From NCBI GenBank assembly GCA_946478645.1, contig CAMLCW010000157.1, forward strand, positions 1-11,370: 11,370 nucleotides of DNA, given 5' to 3'. The position numbers were made by a program, and so were the translations under genes. The DNA is from an uncultured Variovorax sp. GTDB taxonomy: Bacteria; Pseudomonadota; Gammaproteobacteria; Burkholderiales; Burkholderiaceae. The notes under the pieces are model-generated. The model did no database searches and was not told the DNA's origin. It saw nothing but the letters and a program-made list of their open reading frames with translations. Of this stretch, positions 1 through 5,656 are shown piece by piece. Numbering within the stretch: position 1 is the stretch's first letter; every line of letters begins with the position of its first letter.

Positions 1-615
1 CCATGCATCGAAGGCCTCGGGCGCTTCGGCCACCACATGCAGCGCCATGCGCGCATGCTGCTCGCCGCAGTATTCGGCGCACTGGCCGCGCCAGATGCCG
101 GGCCGGTCGGCCTGCAGCAGCAGATGCTGGATGCGCCCCGGCAGCATGTCCATCTTGCCGCCGAGCGACGGAACCCAGAAGCTGTGGATCACGTCGGCGC
201 TGCCGAGGCCGAAGTACACCGGCCGTCCGACCGGGATGCGGATCTCGTTGGCGGTGACCACTTCGGCGCCGCTGGCGGGGTCGCGGTAGCGCACCTCCCA
301 CCACCACATGTGGCCCGTGACGCCGACGATCAGCGCATCGGCCGGCGGCACCGGCCGCCAGGGCGGGCGGTGCCACTCGCTGTAGAAGAACAGGGCCACG
401 AGCACGCTGGTGGGAAACACCAGCCCGCCGCCGACGATCCACCAGCGCGCATTCACGTGGCCGCCGCCGCGGCGGCGCACCGCGAGCGCCAGCAGCAGCA
501 TCACCCCCGCGAAGATCAGCGTGCCGCCGACCGCCAGCACCACGCTCACCTGCAGCAGCGTGTCGGCCACCGGGCCGGCGGCGCGCAGCGCAGATTGGCC
601 CGGCGCGGCGCTCAT
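1..615 (-). CDS. coxB: Cytochrome c oxidase subunit II (3' end beyond window)
   Basis: Subunit II of a heme-copper cytochrome c oxidase; it takes electrons from cytochrome c at the binuclear CuA centre and passes them to subunit I. The first 205 codons are present and the frame is still open at base 1. Two hydrophobic segments lie at about residues 20-46 and 57-78, the usual subunit II hairpin, followed by an aromatic stretch (GHMWWWEVRYRD) and a periplasmic cupredoxin domain. All CuA ligands are visible: H144 (HSFWVPSLGGKMD), then C179-A-E-Y-C183 with E181, H187 and M190. The start ATG (615-613) lacks a clear Shine-Dalgarno. Its first bases repeat the sequence at the end of the upstream cytochrome gene. 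The protein looks nearly complete, with probably only a short C-terminus missing. Subunit I would be expected further left. The family call is very secure; which oxidase subtype is less so. Confidence 0.95.
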   Translation of the reverse strand, partial: MSAAPGQSALRAAGPVADTLLQVSVVLAVGGTLIFAGVMLLLALAVRRRGGGHVNARWWIVGGGLVFPTSVLVALFFYSEWHRPPWRPVPPADALIVGVTGHMWWWEVRYRDPASGAEVVTANEIRIPVGRPVYFGLGSADVIHSFWVPSLGGKMDMLPGRIQHLLLQADRPGIWRGQCAEYCGEQHARMALHVVAEAPEAFDAW

Positions 616-616
616 T
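601..616. repeat. 16-bp direct repeat, left copy
   Basis: This perfect 16-bp sequence recurs at 678-693, 77 bp away. On the minus strand this copy contains the coxB start codon and its next codons (M-S-A-A-P). The two copies bracket a 61-bp segment with two hairpins. Confidence 0.85.
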
Positions 617-677
617 GGTGCACCCTTGGCGCTGCGCGCCTTCCCGCCGAGCGGGAGCGAGCTTGCTTGGGGCGGCT
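617..677. repeat. Double-hairpin REP-like intergenic element
   Basis: This 61-bp segment between the monoheme cytochrome gene and coxB carries two adjacent perfect 5-bp stems with 3-nt loops. Hairpin 1 is 628-632 with 636-640 (GGCGC/GCGCC). Hairpin 2 is 643-647 with 651-655 (CCCGC/GCGGG). The layout resembles small dispersed palindromic elements of proteobacterial genomes, but whether it is dispersed in this genome cannot be seen from one copy. It has no tail of T residues on either strand, so it is not a typical intrinsic terminator. It may still fold in the mRNA between the two genes and affect their relative expression. Confidence 0.55.
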
Positions 678-693
678 CGGCGCGGCGCTCATT
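678..693. repeat. 16-bp direct repeat, right copy
   Basis: Identical to 601-616. On the minus strand this copy contains the last bases of the monoheme cytochrome gene, its TGA stop (691-689) and an overlapping ATG (692-690). Confidence 0.85.
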
Positions 694-1063
694 CGAGGCT
701 CAGCAGGTAGGCGGCCATGTCGCGCGCATCCTCGGGCGACACGCCCATCGCGGGCATCAGGGTGCCGGGCACCAGCTCGGCGGGGGCGACGATCCAGCGC
801 GCGAGCGCGGCGGGGCGGTTGGGTACCTCACCCGCGATGTAGCTGCGGCGTCCGAAGGCGACGAGCGTCGGGCCCGTGCGGCCGCGTGCCGCGGGTACCT
901 CGGGAATGGCGTGGCAGCTGCCGCACTGGTATTGCGCGAGCAGTGACCTGCCGCGTTCGAGCTGCTGTGCCGATGCCGCGGCCAGCGCACAGCCGCAGGC
1001 GAGCAGCACCAGCACCGGCAGGGCACAGGCGCGGACCGCGCGGCAGGAAGGGGCAGCCACCAT
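689..1063 (-). CDS. Monoheme c-type cytochrome, exported
   Basis: A small class I cytochrome c of 124 residues, probably carrying electrons to, or acting as an accessory of, the oxidase encoded directly downstream. With the start at 1063 the protein begins with a signal sequence whose hydrophobic core (ALPVLVLLACGCALAAA) ends in an ASA cleavage site near residue 32. LLAC at residues 20-23 could instead act as a lipobox. Heme attaches at C47-G-S-C50-H51. The axial Met is probably M103 in TLMPAMG. The frame stays open to 1150, but those extra residues are Arg-rich and unlike an export signal, so I chose Met-1063. There is no clear Shine-Dalgarno. It is closely related to the C-terminal domain of the divergent diheme cytochrome. 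coxB follows after 73 bp holding the double-hairpin element. Confidence 0.88.
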   Translation of the reverse strand: MVAAPSCRAVRACALPVLVLLACGCALAAASAQQLERGRSLLAQYQCGSCHAIPEVPAARGRTGPTLVAFGRRSYIAGEVPNRPAALARWIVAPAELVPGTLMPAMGVSPEDARDMAAYLLSLE

Positions 1064-1128
1064 GGGGGAGATTGTGCGAAAAGGAACGCGGCTTGCGCCG
1101 ACACGGCGGCGCCGGTGCGCGTCGGACA
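1064..1128. promoter_or_regulatory. Divergent promoter region between two cytochrome genes
   Basis: These 65 bp separate the starts of the monoheme (minus) and diheme (plus) cytochrome genes and must hold both promoters or lie within their 5' ends. Each side has an ACAAT-ended hexamer just before a start codon: GACAAT at 1125-1130 on the plus strand and CACAAT at 1076-1071 on the minus strand. These could act as -10 elements, but no convincing -35 was found for either. Neither gene has a clear Shine-Dalgarno. Confidence 0.4.
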
Positions 1129-2010
1129 ATGCCGCGACTGATGCGCGCACCCAAGACCGTCCTCCTCACCCTGGCCGCGCTGGGCCTTGCCGGCGCCGCG
1201 GCGGGCGCATTGGTCGTGTTCGGCGGCCTCTACGACGTCTCAGCCACCTCGCAGCACACGCAACCGGTCTATACGCTGCTCGAAACCGCGATGCACCAGT
1301 CGGTGCGGTTGCGTGCGCGCGGCATCGACGCACCGAAGCTCGACGACGAGCGCCTGCTCGTGCACGGCGCGGCCTGCTACCGCGACAAGTGCGTGCAATG
1401 CCATGGCGCCCCCGGCGTGGCGCAAGACGACATCGGCAAGGGCATGCAGCCGCTGCCCGGGCCGCTGGTGGATGCCGCCAGGCGCTGGCAGCCGCGCGAG
1501 CTGTACTGGCTCACCAAACATGGCATCAAGATGAGCGGCATGCCAGCCTGGGAGCACCGGCTGACGGAGGATGAACTCTGGGCCGTGGTGGCTTTCCTCG
1601 GCCGGCTTCCCGACCTGTCGCCGCGCCAATACGCCGAAGCGGTGCACGCGGCGCCCACAGTGGTGGCGCAAGGACCGAAGGCGCCGCCAGCCTGCGGGCG
1701 TGCCGCGGTGGAGGCACCCGCGACGCGAGCGGGCGACGTCCGGCGCGGGGCGCAGGCGCTGCACCAATATGCCTGCAGTGCCTGCCACACGATCCCCGGT
1801 GTCACGAGCTCATCGCCTCACGTGGGACCGCCGCTCGAAGGCATCGCTGAGCGCCTGCTGATCGCAGGAAAGCTGCCGAACACGCCCGAGAACATGGTGC
1901 GCTGGCTGCGCCATACGCACGAGATCGACCCGCGATCGGCGATGCCCGAGATGGGCGTGAGCGAACAGGACGCGCGCGACATCGCAGCGTACCTGGGTAC
2001 GCTGCGATGA
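1129..2010 (+). CDS. Diheme c-type cytochrome, membrane-anchored
   Basis: A 293-residue electron-transfer protein of the cytochrome c superfamily. An N-terminal hydrophobic segment (about residues 9-33) is a membrane anchor or uncleaved signal. Two heme domains follow: domain 1 with C88-V-Q-C91-H92 and probable Met ligand M138 in SGMPAW; domain 2 with C216-S-A-C219-H220 and probable Met ligand M272 in SAMPEMG. Domain 2 matches the divergent monoheme cytochrome along its length (CH-x-IP, IAG-x-PN, MP-x-MGVS, DARD-x-AAYL). The frame is open far upstream to base 37, but that part is antisense to coxB and to the monoheme gene. ATG 1129 and ATG 1141 are both possible starts and neither has a good Shine-Dalgarno. 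The role is probably to feed electrons to the neighbouring oxidase; the specific donor is not evident. Confidence 0.88.
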   Translation: MPRLMRAPKTVLLTLAALGLAGAAAGALVVFGGLYDVSATSQHTQPVYTLLETAMHQSVRLRARGIDAPKLDDERLLVHGAACYRDKCVQCHGAPGVAQDDIGKGMQPLPGPLVDAARRWQPRELYWLTKHGIKMSGMPAWEHRLTEDELWAVVAFLGRLPDLSPRQYAEAVHAAPTVVAQGPKAPPACGRAAVEAPATRAGDVRRGAQALHQYACSACHTIPGVTSSSPHVGPPLEGIAERLLIAGKLPNTPENMVRWLRHTHEIDPRSAMPEMGVSEQDARDIAAYLGTLR

Positions 2011-2022
2011 AGGGCGGGGGGT

Positions 2023-2277
2023 TCAATACTTGCCTGCAGTGCGCTCGTCGTCGACGGTGGCAATGCGCAGCCGCGCGCGTTCGTGCTTGACCACGAGTTC
2101 GGCGCAGCGCTCACGCACTGCCGCATCGGCCGGCGGCTCGCCGCTGCAATCGACGAGCAGCTGCGACTCCGCGAAATCAAGCCCGTGAAGCACCTCCTGG
2201 CCATGTGAGTTGATGGCCAGTAGATTGTCCGCGGCAAGCTGCGCGCGGAGGGCTTCGGGAATGGCGAGCGACTGCAA
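2023..2277 (-). CDS. Small hypothetical protein, probable TTG start
   Basis: A product of about 84 residues that I do not recognise. It begins near QSLAIPEALRAQLAADN and ends in DDERTAGKY; it has two Cys, no signal peptide and no membrane segment. Codon use is strongly G/C at third positions like the neighbours, which argues for a real gene. There is no ATG or suitable GTG near the apparent N-terminus. TTG at 2277-2275 is the best start, with AGCAGG about 6 nt before it. The frame is open further upstream to 2355, but that portion overlaps the 3' end of the Lys-rich gene, which stops at 2289. It lies 11 bp downstream of that gene, so the two probably share an mRNA. It faces the diheme cytochrome gene with only 12 bp between the stops. 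Confidence 0.5.
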   Translation of the reverse strand: MQSLAIPEALRAQLAADNLLAINSHGQEVLHGLDFAESQLLVDCSGEPPADAAVRERCAELVVKHERARLRIATVDDERTAGKY

Positions 2278-2288
2278 GGGGGACCTGC

Positions 2289-2720
2289 TTACTTCTTCAT
2301 GGCCTTGATGTCGGCCTTGCCCTTCGACTGCTCGGCCTTGGCCTGCTTCACGCAAGCGTCCTTGGCATCGCCCTTCTGGTCGTCACACTTTTCCTTGGCG
2401 ACGTCGTAGGCGGCCTCGACCTTGGCTTCGGCGACCTTGCGGGCGTTGCTGTCGCTGGGCTTCTGCTTTTGCTCGAGCTCGGCCTTGGCGACCTTCTCCT
2501 TGCCCTTGGCCTCCGCCATGCAGACATCCTTGGCGTTGTCCTTCATGGCATCGCAGGCCGCCTTGTCGGACTTGGCGTCGGCCGAGATCTTGTCGCGCGC
2601 GGCCTTGTACTCGGCCATCGCAGGATCGGTGGCCGCGGCCGGACCGGTGGTCACCTGGGCATGCGCCTGGACCATCGCCAGGCAGGATGCCGCGGTGCAA
2701 ATCATCAGCAGTTTCTTCAT
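2289..2720 (-). CDS. Lys/Ala-rich periplasmic protein with two CX10C pairs
   Basis: A 143-residue exported protein of unknown function. It starts at ATG 2720 behind a strong Shine-Dalgarno (AAGGAG, 7 nt away). A signal peptide (MKKLLMICTAASCLAMVQ) ends at AHA, giving cleavage near residue 21. The mature part is rich in Lys, Ala, Asp and Glu and should be almost entirely helical. Four Cys form two CX10C units, C56/C67 and C112/C123, 45 residues apart. Each unit reads roughly C-D-x-x-K-x-x-A-K-D-x-C, so the protein holds an internal repeat; disulfide-clamped helical hairpins are a reasonable inference. The divergent gene at 2895 encodes a paralog with identical Cys spacing. A -10-like TATATT lies at 2784-2779 and a box shared with the paralog at 2824-2800. 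Similar Lys-rich small proteins are usually annotated hypothetical. Confidence 0.88.
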   Translation of the reverse strand: MKKLLMICTAASCLAMVQAHAQVTTGPAAATDPAMAEYKAARDKISADAKSDKAACDAMKDNAKDVCMAEAKGKEKVAKAELEQKQKPSDSNARKVAEAKVEAAYDVAKEKCDDQKGDAKDACVKQAKAEQSKGKADIKAMKK

Positions 2721-2894
2721 GGTGATCTCCTTGGCGGCGGGGGGTTTGTTCTTGAAGCGAGGATCCGCCGTCGAAATCAATATAGAAGTCGGCATCGCCG
2801 CCACGGTAGGACGCCTGTCGAAGCAGCCGTAAGCACATGCTGACGTGAGGGCTTGTGCGTCCGTCCTACCATGGCCAATGCACAGGAGATCGCC
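2721..2894. promoter_or_regulatory. Divergent promoter region with a shared 25-bp box
   Basis: These 174 bp separate the two paralogous CX10C genes. Each side carries the pattern GCTT-N9-TCCTACC-R-TGGC in sense orientation: 2824-2800 (minus) for the Lys-rich gene and 2851-2875 (plus) for the Arg-rich gene. Together they form an inverted repeat with GGTAGGACG at 2805-2813 and CGTCCTACC at 2862-2870. The plus copy ends about 20 nt before the ATG and just before the Shine-Dalgarno, where a promoter core would be placed. The minus copy lies about 80 nt upstream of its ATG. Either a promoter for an alternative sigma factor or an operator would fit. Confidence 0.55.
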
Positions 2895-3338
2895 ATGACG
2901 AAGCATCCGGTTCATTTGCTCGCATGCATTGCCTTGGGCGCGGCGGTGTCCGCGGCGGTGGCGCAGCAGGATGCGCAGCCGCGTCCGGCCGAGATCGACC
3001 CAGCCACCCTCGACGACGGTGTCGCGCGTCAGCGCATCGCCGCCCAGCGCGAGGCGGCGCTCGAGCGATGCGCCTCGCAGGCTGCCGATCGGCGCGCGGT
3101 GTGCCGCAAGGAGGCCGAAGGCCGCGAGAAGATCGCGCTGGCCGAACTGGCGCACCAGCGAAACCCGAGCGAGGCCAACCAGCGCCGGCTGGCCGACACG
3201 AAGGCCGACGTGGACCACGAGATCGCACGCGAGAAGTGCGATGCACACGAAGGCGACGAGCGCAACGCTTGCCTGTCGCGCGCCGCTTCCGAAGCGGAGC
3301 GGGCCCGCCGCCGGGGTGTCCGGCCGCGGCCGCAATGA
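2895..3338 (+). CDS. Arg-rich periplasmic paralog with two CX10C pairs
   Basis: A 147-residue exported protein of unknown function, starting at ATG 2895 behind AGGAG (2884-2888). The signal peptide (HLLACIALGAAVSAAVAQ) probably cleaves after AVA near residue 23. Cys residues are C59/C70 and C115/C126, exactly the spacing of the divergent Lys-rich protein. The two align without gaps from first to just past last Cys, about 29 identical residues of 75, including EKxALAEL-like and EKCD motifs. Here many Lys positions are Arg and the C-terminus is a short Arg/Pro tail. Divergence after duplication, with selection for different basic residues, is the likely history. It ends 15 bp from the convergent thiamine-diphosphate enzyme gene with no visible terminator. 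Confidence 0.85.
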   Translation: MTKHPVHLLACIALGAAVSAAVAQQDAQPRPAEIDPATLDDGVARQRIAAQREAALERCASQAADRRAVCRKEAEGREKIALAELAHQRNPSEANQRRLADTKADVDHEIAREKCDAHEGDERNACLSRAASEAERARRRGVRPRPQ

Positions 3339-3353
3339 GCCGCGGGCGGTCGT

Positions 3354-5138
3354 TCAGGCCGTGAGGCTCGCCCAGTATTCCCGCACGGTGGCCTTGATGG
3401 TGCGCATCGCTTCCGGGTCGCCCTGCCACAGCGCCGAGAAATAGGCCTTGGCCTGCGCCAGCGAGACATCGGGCGGCAACGGCGGCACGGCCGCATCGGT
3501 CACCATCTCGAGAAGCATCGGGCGGTCGGCCGAGAAGGCTGCCTCCCACGCGGGGGCGACGGCCTCCGGCGTGTCGACGCGCACCGCGGCCAGGCCGAGC
3601 ATCTCGGCAAAGCGCGCGTAGGGAAAGTCGGGCAGCTGCTGCGAGGCTTCGAACTTGGGATCGCCGCCGAGCACGCGCTGCTCCCAGGTCACGAGGTTGA
3701 GGTCGCGGTTGTTGAGCACCATGATCGCGAGCCTCGGATCGGACCAGTCGCGCCAGACCCGCGCGAGCGTGATGAGTGCATTGAGGCCGTTCATCTGCAT
3801 CGCGCCGTCGCCGAGCATCGCGACCGCCGGGCGGTCGGGGTGCACCATCTTGGCCGCGATGGCGTAGGGCAGCGCCGGCCCCATGGTGGCAAGGCCGCCC
3901 GAGAGGCTGGCCTTCATGCCGCGGCGCAGCTTGACGTCGCGCGCATACCAGTTGGCGGCCGAGCCGCTGTCGCAGGTGAGCATGCAGCGATCGGGCAGCC
4001 GCGGCGACAGTTCCCAGAACACCCGCTGTGGATTCAGCGGCGTGGCCGCGACGTGTGCGCGCGCCTCGAGCACGCGCCACCATTTCGCCACGTCGGCCTC
4101 GATGCCGCTGCGCCACGCATCGTGCGGTTTCGCATCGAGCAGAGGCAACAGTGCCGCGAGCGTGGCGCGGCTGTCGCCGACCAGGCCGAGTTCGGTGGGA
4201 TAGCGCAGGCCGATGGCGCGCGGGTCGGTGTCGATCTGCACGCAGCGCGCCTGCCCTTCGGGCGGCAGGAATTCGGCATAGGGAAACGACGAGCCGACCA
4301 TCACCAGGGTGTCGCACTCTTCCATCATGCGCGAGCTGGGCCGCGTGCCGAGCACACCGATGGCACCGGTCACGAAGAGCAGGTCGTCGGGCACCGCGGC
4401 CTTGCCGAGCAGCGCCTTGGCGATGCCGGCCCCGAGGTGCTCGGCGAGCTGGACCAGCTCGTCGGTGGCATGCAGCGCGCCGGCGCCCGCGAGGATCGCG
4501 ACCTTCCGGCCCGCATTGATGATCTCCGCCGCGCGCCCGAGCGCCACCGCGTTCGGCACCTGCGCGAGCGCGGTGCTGCCGATGCCGCTGTGCACCGTGC
4601 CGTGCTCGCGCGGTGGCACGGGCACGGCCGGCAGGTCCTGCACGTCGTTGGGAAAGATCACGCAGGTCACGGCGCGGCGGTCGCGCGCGATGCGCATCGC
4701 GCGGTCGATGAGGTGGCGCGCCTGCTCGGCGCTGGTGGCCATCTGCACGAACTCGTGCGCCACGTCCTTGAACAGCGAGACCAGGTCCACCTCCTGCTGG
4801 TAGTCGCCGCCAAGCGCGCTGCGTTTCTGCTGACCCACGATGGCGACCACGGGCTGGTGGTCGAGCTTGGCGTCGTAGAGGCCATTGAGCAGGTGGATCG
4901 CGCCCGGCCCCGAGGTGGCGAGGCAGACGCCCACCTCGCCCGAGAACTTGGCGTGGGCACACGCCATGAAGGCCGAAAGCTCCTCATGCCGGCTCTGCAC
5001 GAACTCGATCGCACCGTCGGCGCGGTCGAGCGCGCCCATGAGCCCGTTGATGCCGTCCCCGGGGTAGCCGTAGATGCGCCGCACGCCCCAGTCGTGCAGC
5101 CGCTGGACCACGAAATCGCTGACCGTCTGCTTCGTCAT
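3354..5138 (-). CDS. Thiamine-diphosphate enzyme, PoxB/YdaP-like (probable pyruvate oxidase)
   Basis: A 594-residue enzyme of the acetolactate synthase/pyruvate oxidase family, which decarboxylates 2-oxo acids using thiamine diphosphate. PoxB-type members also bind FAD and pass electrons from pyruvate to quinone at the membrane. The start at ATG 5138 has AGGAG 6 nt upstream. Domains in order: N-terminal Pyr domain with catalytic Glu E52 (SRHEELSAF) and ATSGPGAIHLLNGL; a middle cofactor domain (about 190-335) with AILAGAGA and TGAIGVLGTRPS; a C-terminal PP domain with the diphosphate/Mg motif G443-D-G445...N476-N477. The C-terminal 30 residues could form an amphipathic membrane-binding helix as in PoxB. 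Catabolic acetolactate synthase, glyoxylate carboligase and other 2-oxo-acid decarboxylases are alternatives, but overall similarity recalls B. subtilis YdaP, a general stress protein. The gene is divergent from a small basic protein gene, separated by 188 bp. Confidence 0.88.
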   Translation of the reverse strand: MTKQTVSDFVVQRLHDWGVRRIYGYPGDGINGLMGALDRADGAIEFVQSRHEELSAFMACAHAKFSGEVGVCLATSGPGAIHLLNGLYDAKLDHQPVVAIVGQQKRSALGGDYQQEVDLVSLFKDVAHEFVQMATSAEQARHLIDRAMRIARDRRAVTCVIFPNDVQDLPAVPVPPREHGTVHSGIGSTALAQVPNAVALGRAAEIINAGRKVAILAGAGALHATDELVQLAEHLGAGIAKALLGKAAVPDDLLFVTGAIGVLGTRPSSRMMEECDTLVMVGSSFPYAEFLPPEGQARCVQIDTDPRAIGLRYPTELGLVGDSRATLAALLPLLDAKPHDAWRSGIEADVAKWWRVLEARAHVAATPLNPQRVFWELSPRLPDRCMLTCDSGSAANWYARDVKLRRGMKASLSGGLATMGPALPYAIAAKMVHPDRPAVAMLGDGAMQMNGLNALITLARVWRDWSDPRLAIMVLNNRDLNLVTWEQRVLGGDPKFEASQQLPDFPYARFAEMLGLAAVRVDTPEAVAPAWEAAFSADRPMLLEMVTDAAVPPLPPDVSLAQAKAYFSALWQGDPEAMRTIKATVREYWASLTA

Positions 5139-5326
5139 TGGCACTCCTGTTTGCAGGCCATCGTCGGGCCGAGCCCGGCGCGCGGCTGTCGTGCAACCGG
5201 CGCCAGGCACCGTCGGCGCAGTCCCACAACGCCGGACTGCTCCCACGCCAGTCCCCAGCGTGCGCCGACCCGAAGCGCGGCTGCGGCGCGCACGATGAAG
5301 CCTTCTTCACTGCACAGGAGAGAGCC
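5139..5326. promoter_or_regulatory. Divergent promoter region with nested inverted repeats
   Basis: These 188 bp separate the thiamine-diphosphate enzyme gene and the basic protein gene. Two inverted repeats are nested here: GTCGGCGCA at 5212-5220 with TGCGCCGAC at 5261-5269, and GCAGTCC at 5218-5224 with GGACTGC at 5234-5240 (9-bp spacer). Such symmetry suits a regulator binding site controlling both genes. No clear sigma-70 promoter and no TCCTAC box were found. Confidence 0.4.
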
Positions 5327-5641
5327 ATGCCTCAAGGCGACAAGTCGGCCTACACGGACAAGCAGAAACGCAAGGCCGAGCACATCGAAGAGAGCTACGA
5401 ACACCGCGGCGTCGGCAAGGGCGAGGCCGAGCGCCGCGCCTGGGCCACCGTCAACGCCGAATCCGGCGGCGGCAAGAAGAGCGGCAGCGGCCGCGGCAAG
5501 GCCGAGAACCATGCGCCCTCGCGCAAGGGCGGGCACAAGGGCGGCGCCGCCGCCGCTTCGCGCACCGCGGCCGAACGCTCGGCATCGGCCAAGAAAGCCG
5601 CCGCCACGCGCAAGCGCAATGCAGAGCACCGCAGCGCCTGA
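5327..5641 (+). CDS. Small basic protein, 'plasmid stabilization'-type family
   Basis: A 104-residue, highly basic, cytoplasmic protein. The N-terminal half (GDKSAYTDKQKRKAEHIEES, then RGVGKGEAERRAWATVNAES) matches from memory a conserved family in proteobacteria annotated 'plasmid stabilization protein'. Nothing here shows a toxin, antitoxin or partition role. A Gly/Ser/Lys segment (GGGKKSGSGRGK, residues 47-58) links it to a tail rich in Lys, Ala, Arg and Ser (about 65-104) that resembles histone H1-like tails, so nucleic-acid binding is plausible. ATG 5327 has AGGAG 8 nt upstream. It is divergent from the PoxB/YdaP-like gene and convergent with the VOC gene, 15 bp apart. The ORF is secure; the family name is only a label. 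Confidence 0.8.
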   Translation: MPQGDKSAYTDKQKRKAEHIEESYEHRGVGKGEAERRAWATVNAESGGGKKSGSGRGKAENHAPSRKGGHKGGAAAASRTAAERSASAKKAAATRKRNAEHRSA

Positions 5642-5656
5642 AGCCGTGCGCGCCGG

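Noticed and set aside
612..692. 26-codon minus-strand frame linking the cytochrome stop to the coxB start
   Set aside because: Not called as a gene: it is made of the repeat and the hairpin element, is Arg-rich and has no Shine-Dalgarno. Kept only as a possible translational bridge in the findings.
601..693. Insertion sequence
   Set aside because: No transposase and no terminal inverted repeats of IS type; the segment is only 61 bp with two small hairpins.
37..1128. Long plus-strand open frame upstream of the diheme cytochrome, in frame with it
   Set aside because: It is antisense to coxB and the monoheme cytochrome, has low-complexity Arg/Ala/His composition, and the diheme protein has its own membrane-anchor N-terminus from 1129.
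2866..4962. 698-codon minus-strand open frame
   Set aside because: A high-GC shadow of the thiamine-diphosphate enzyme and the Arg-rich protein gene; Arg/Ala/Gly-dominated with no domain, while the overlapping frames show clear motifs.
5327..5641. Toxin-antitoxin or plasmid maintenance locus
   Set aside because: The family label says 'plasmid stabilization', but no toxin or partner gene, no replication gene and no operator pattern of such systems is present.
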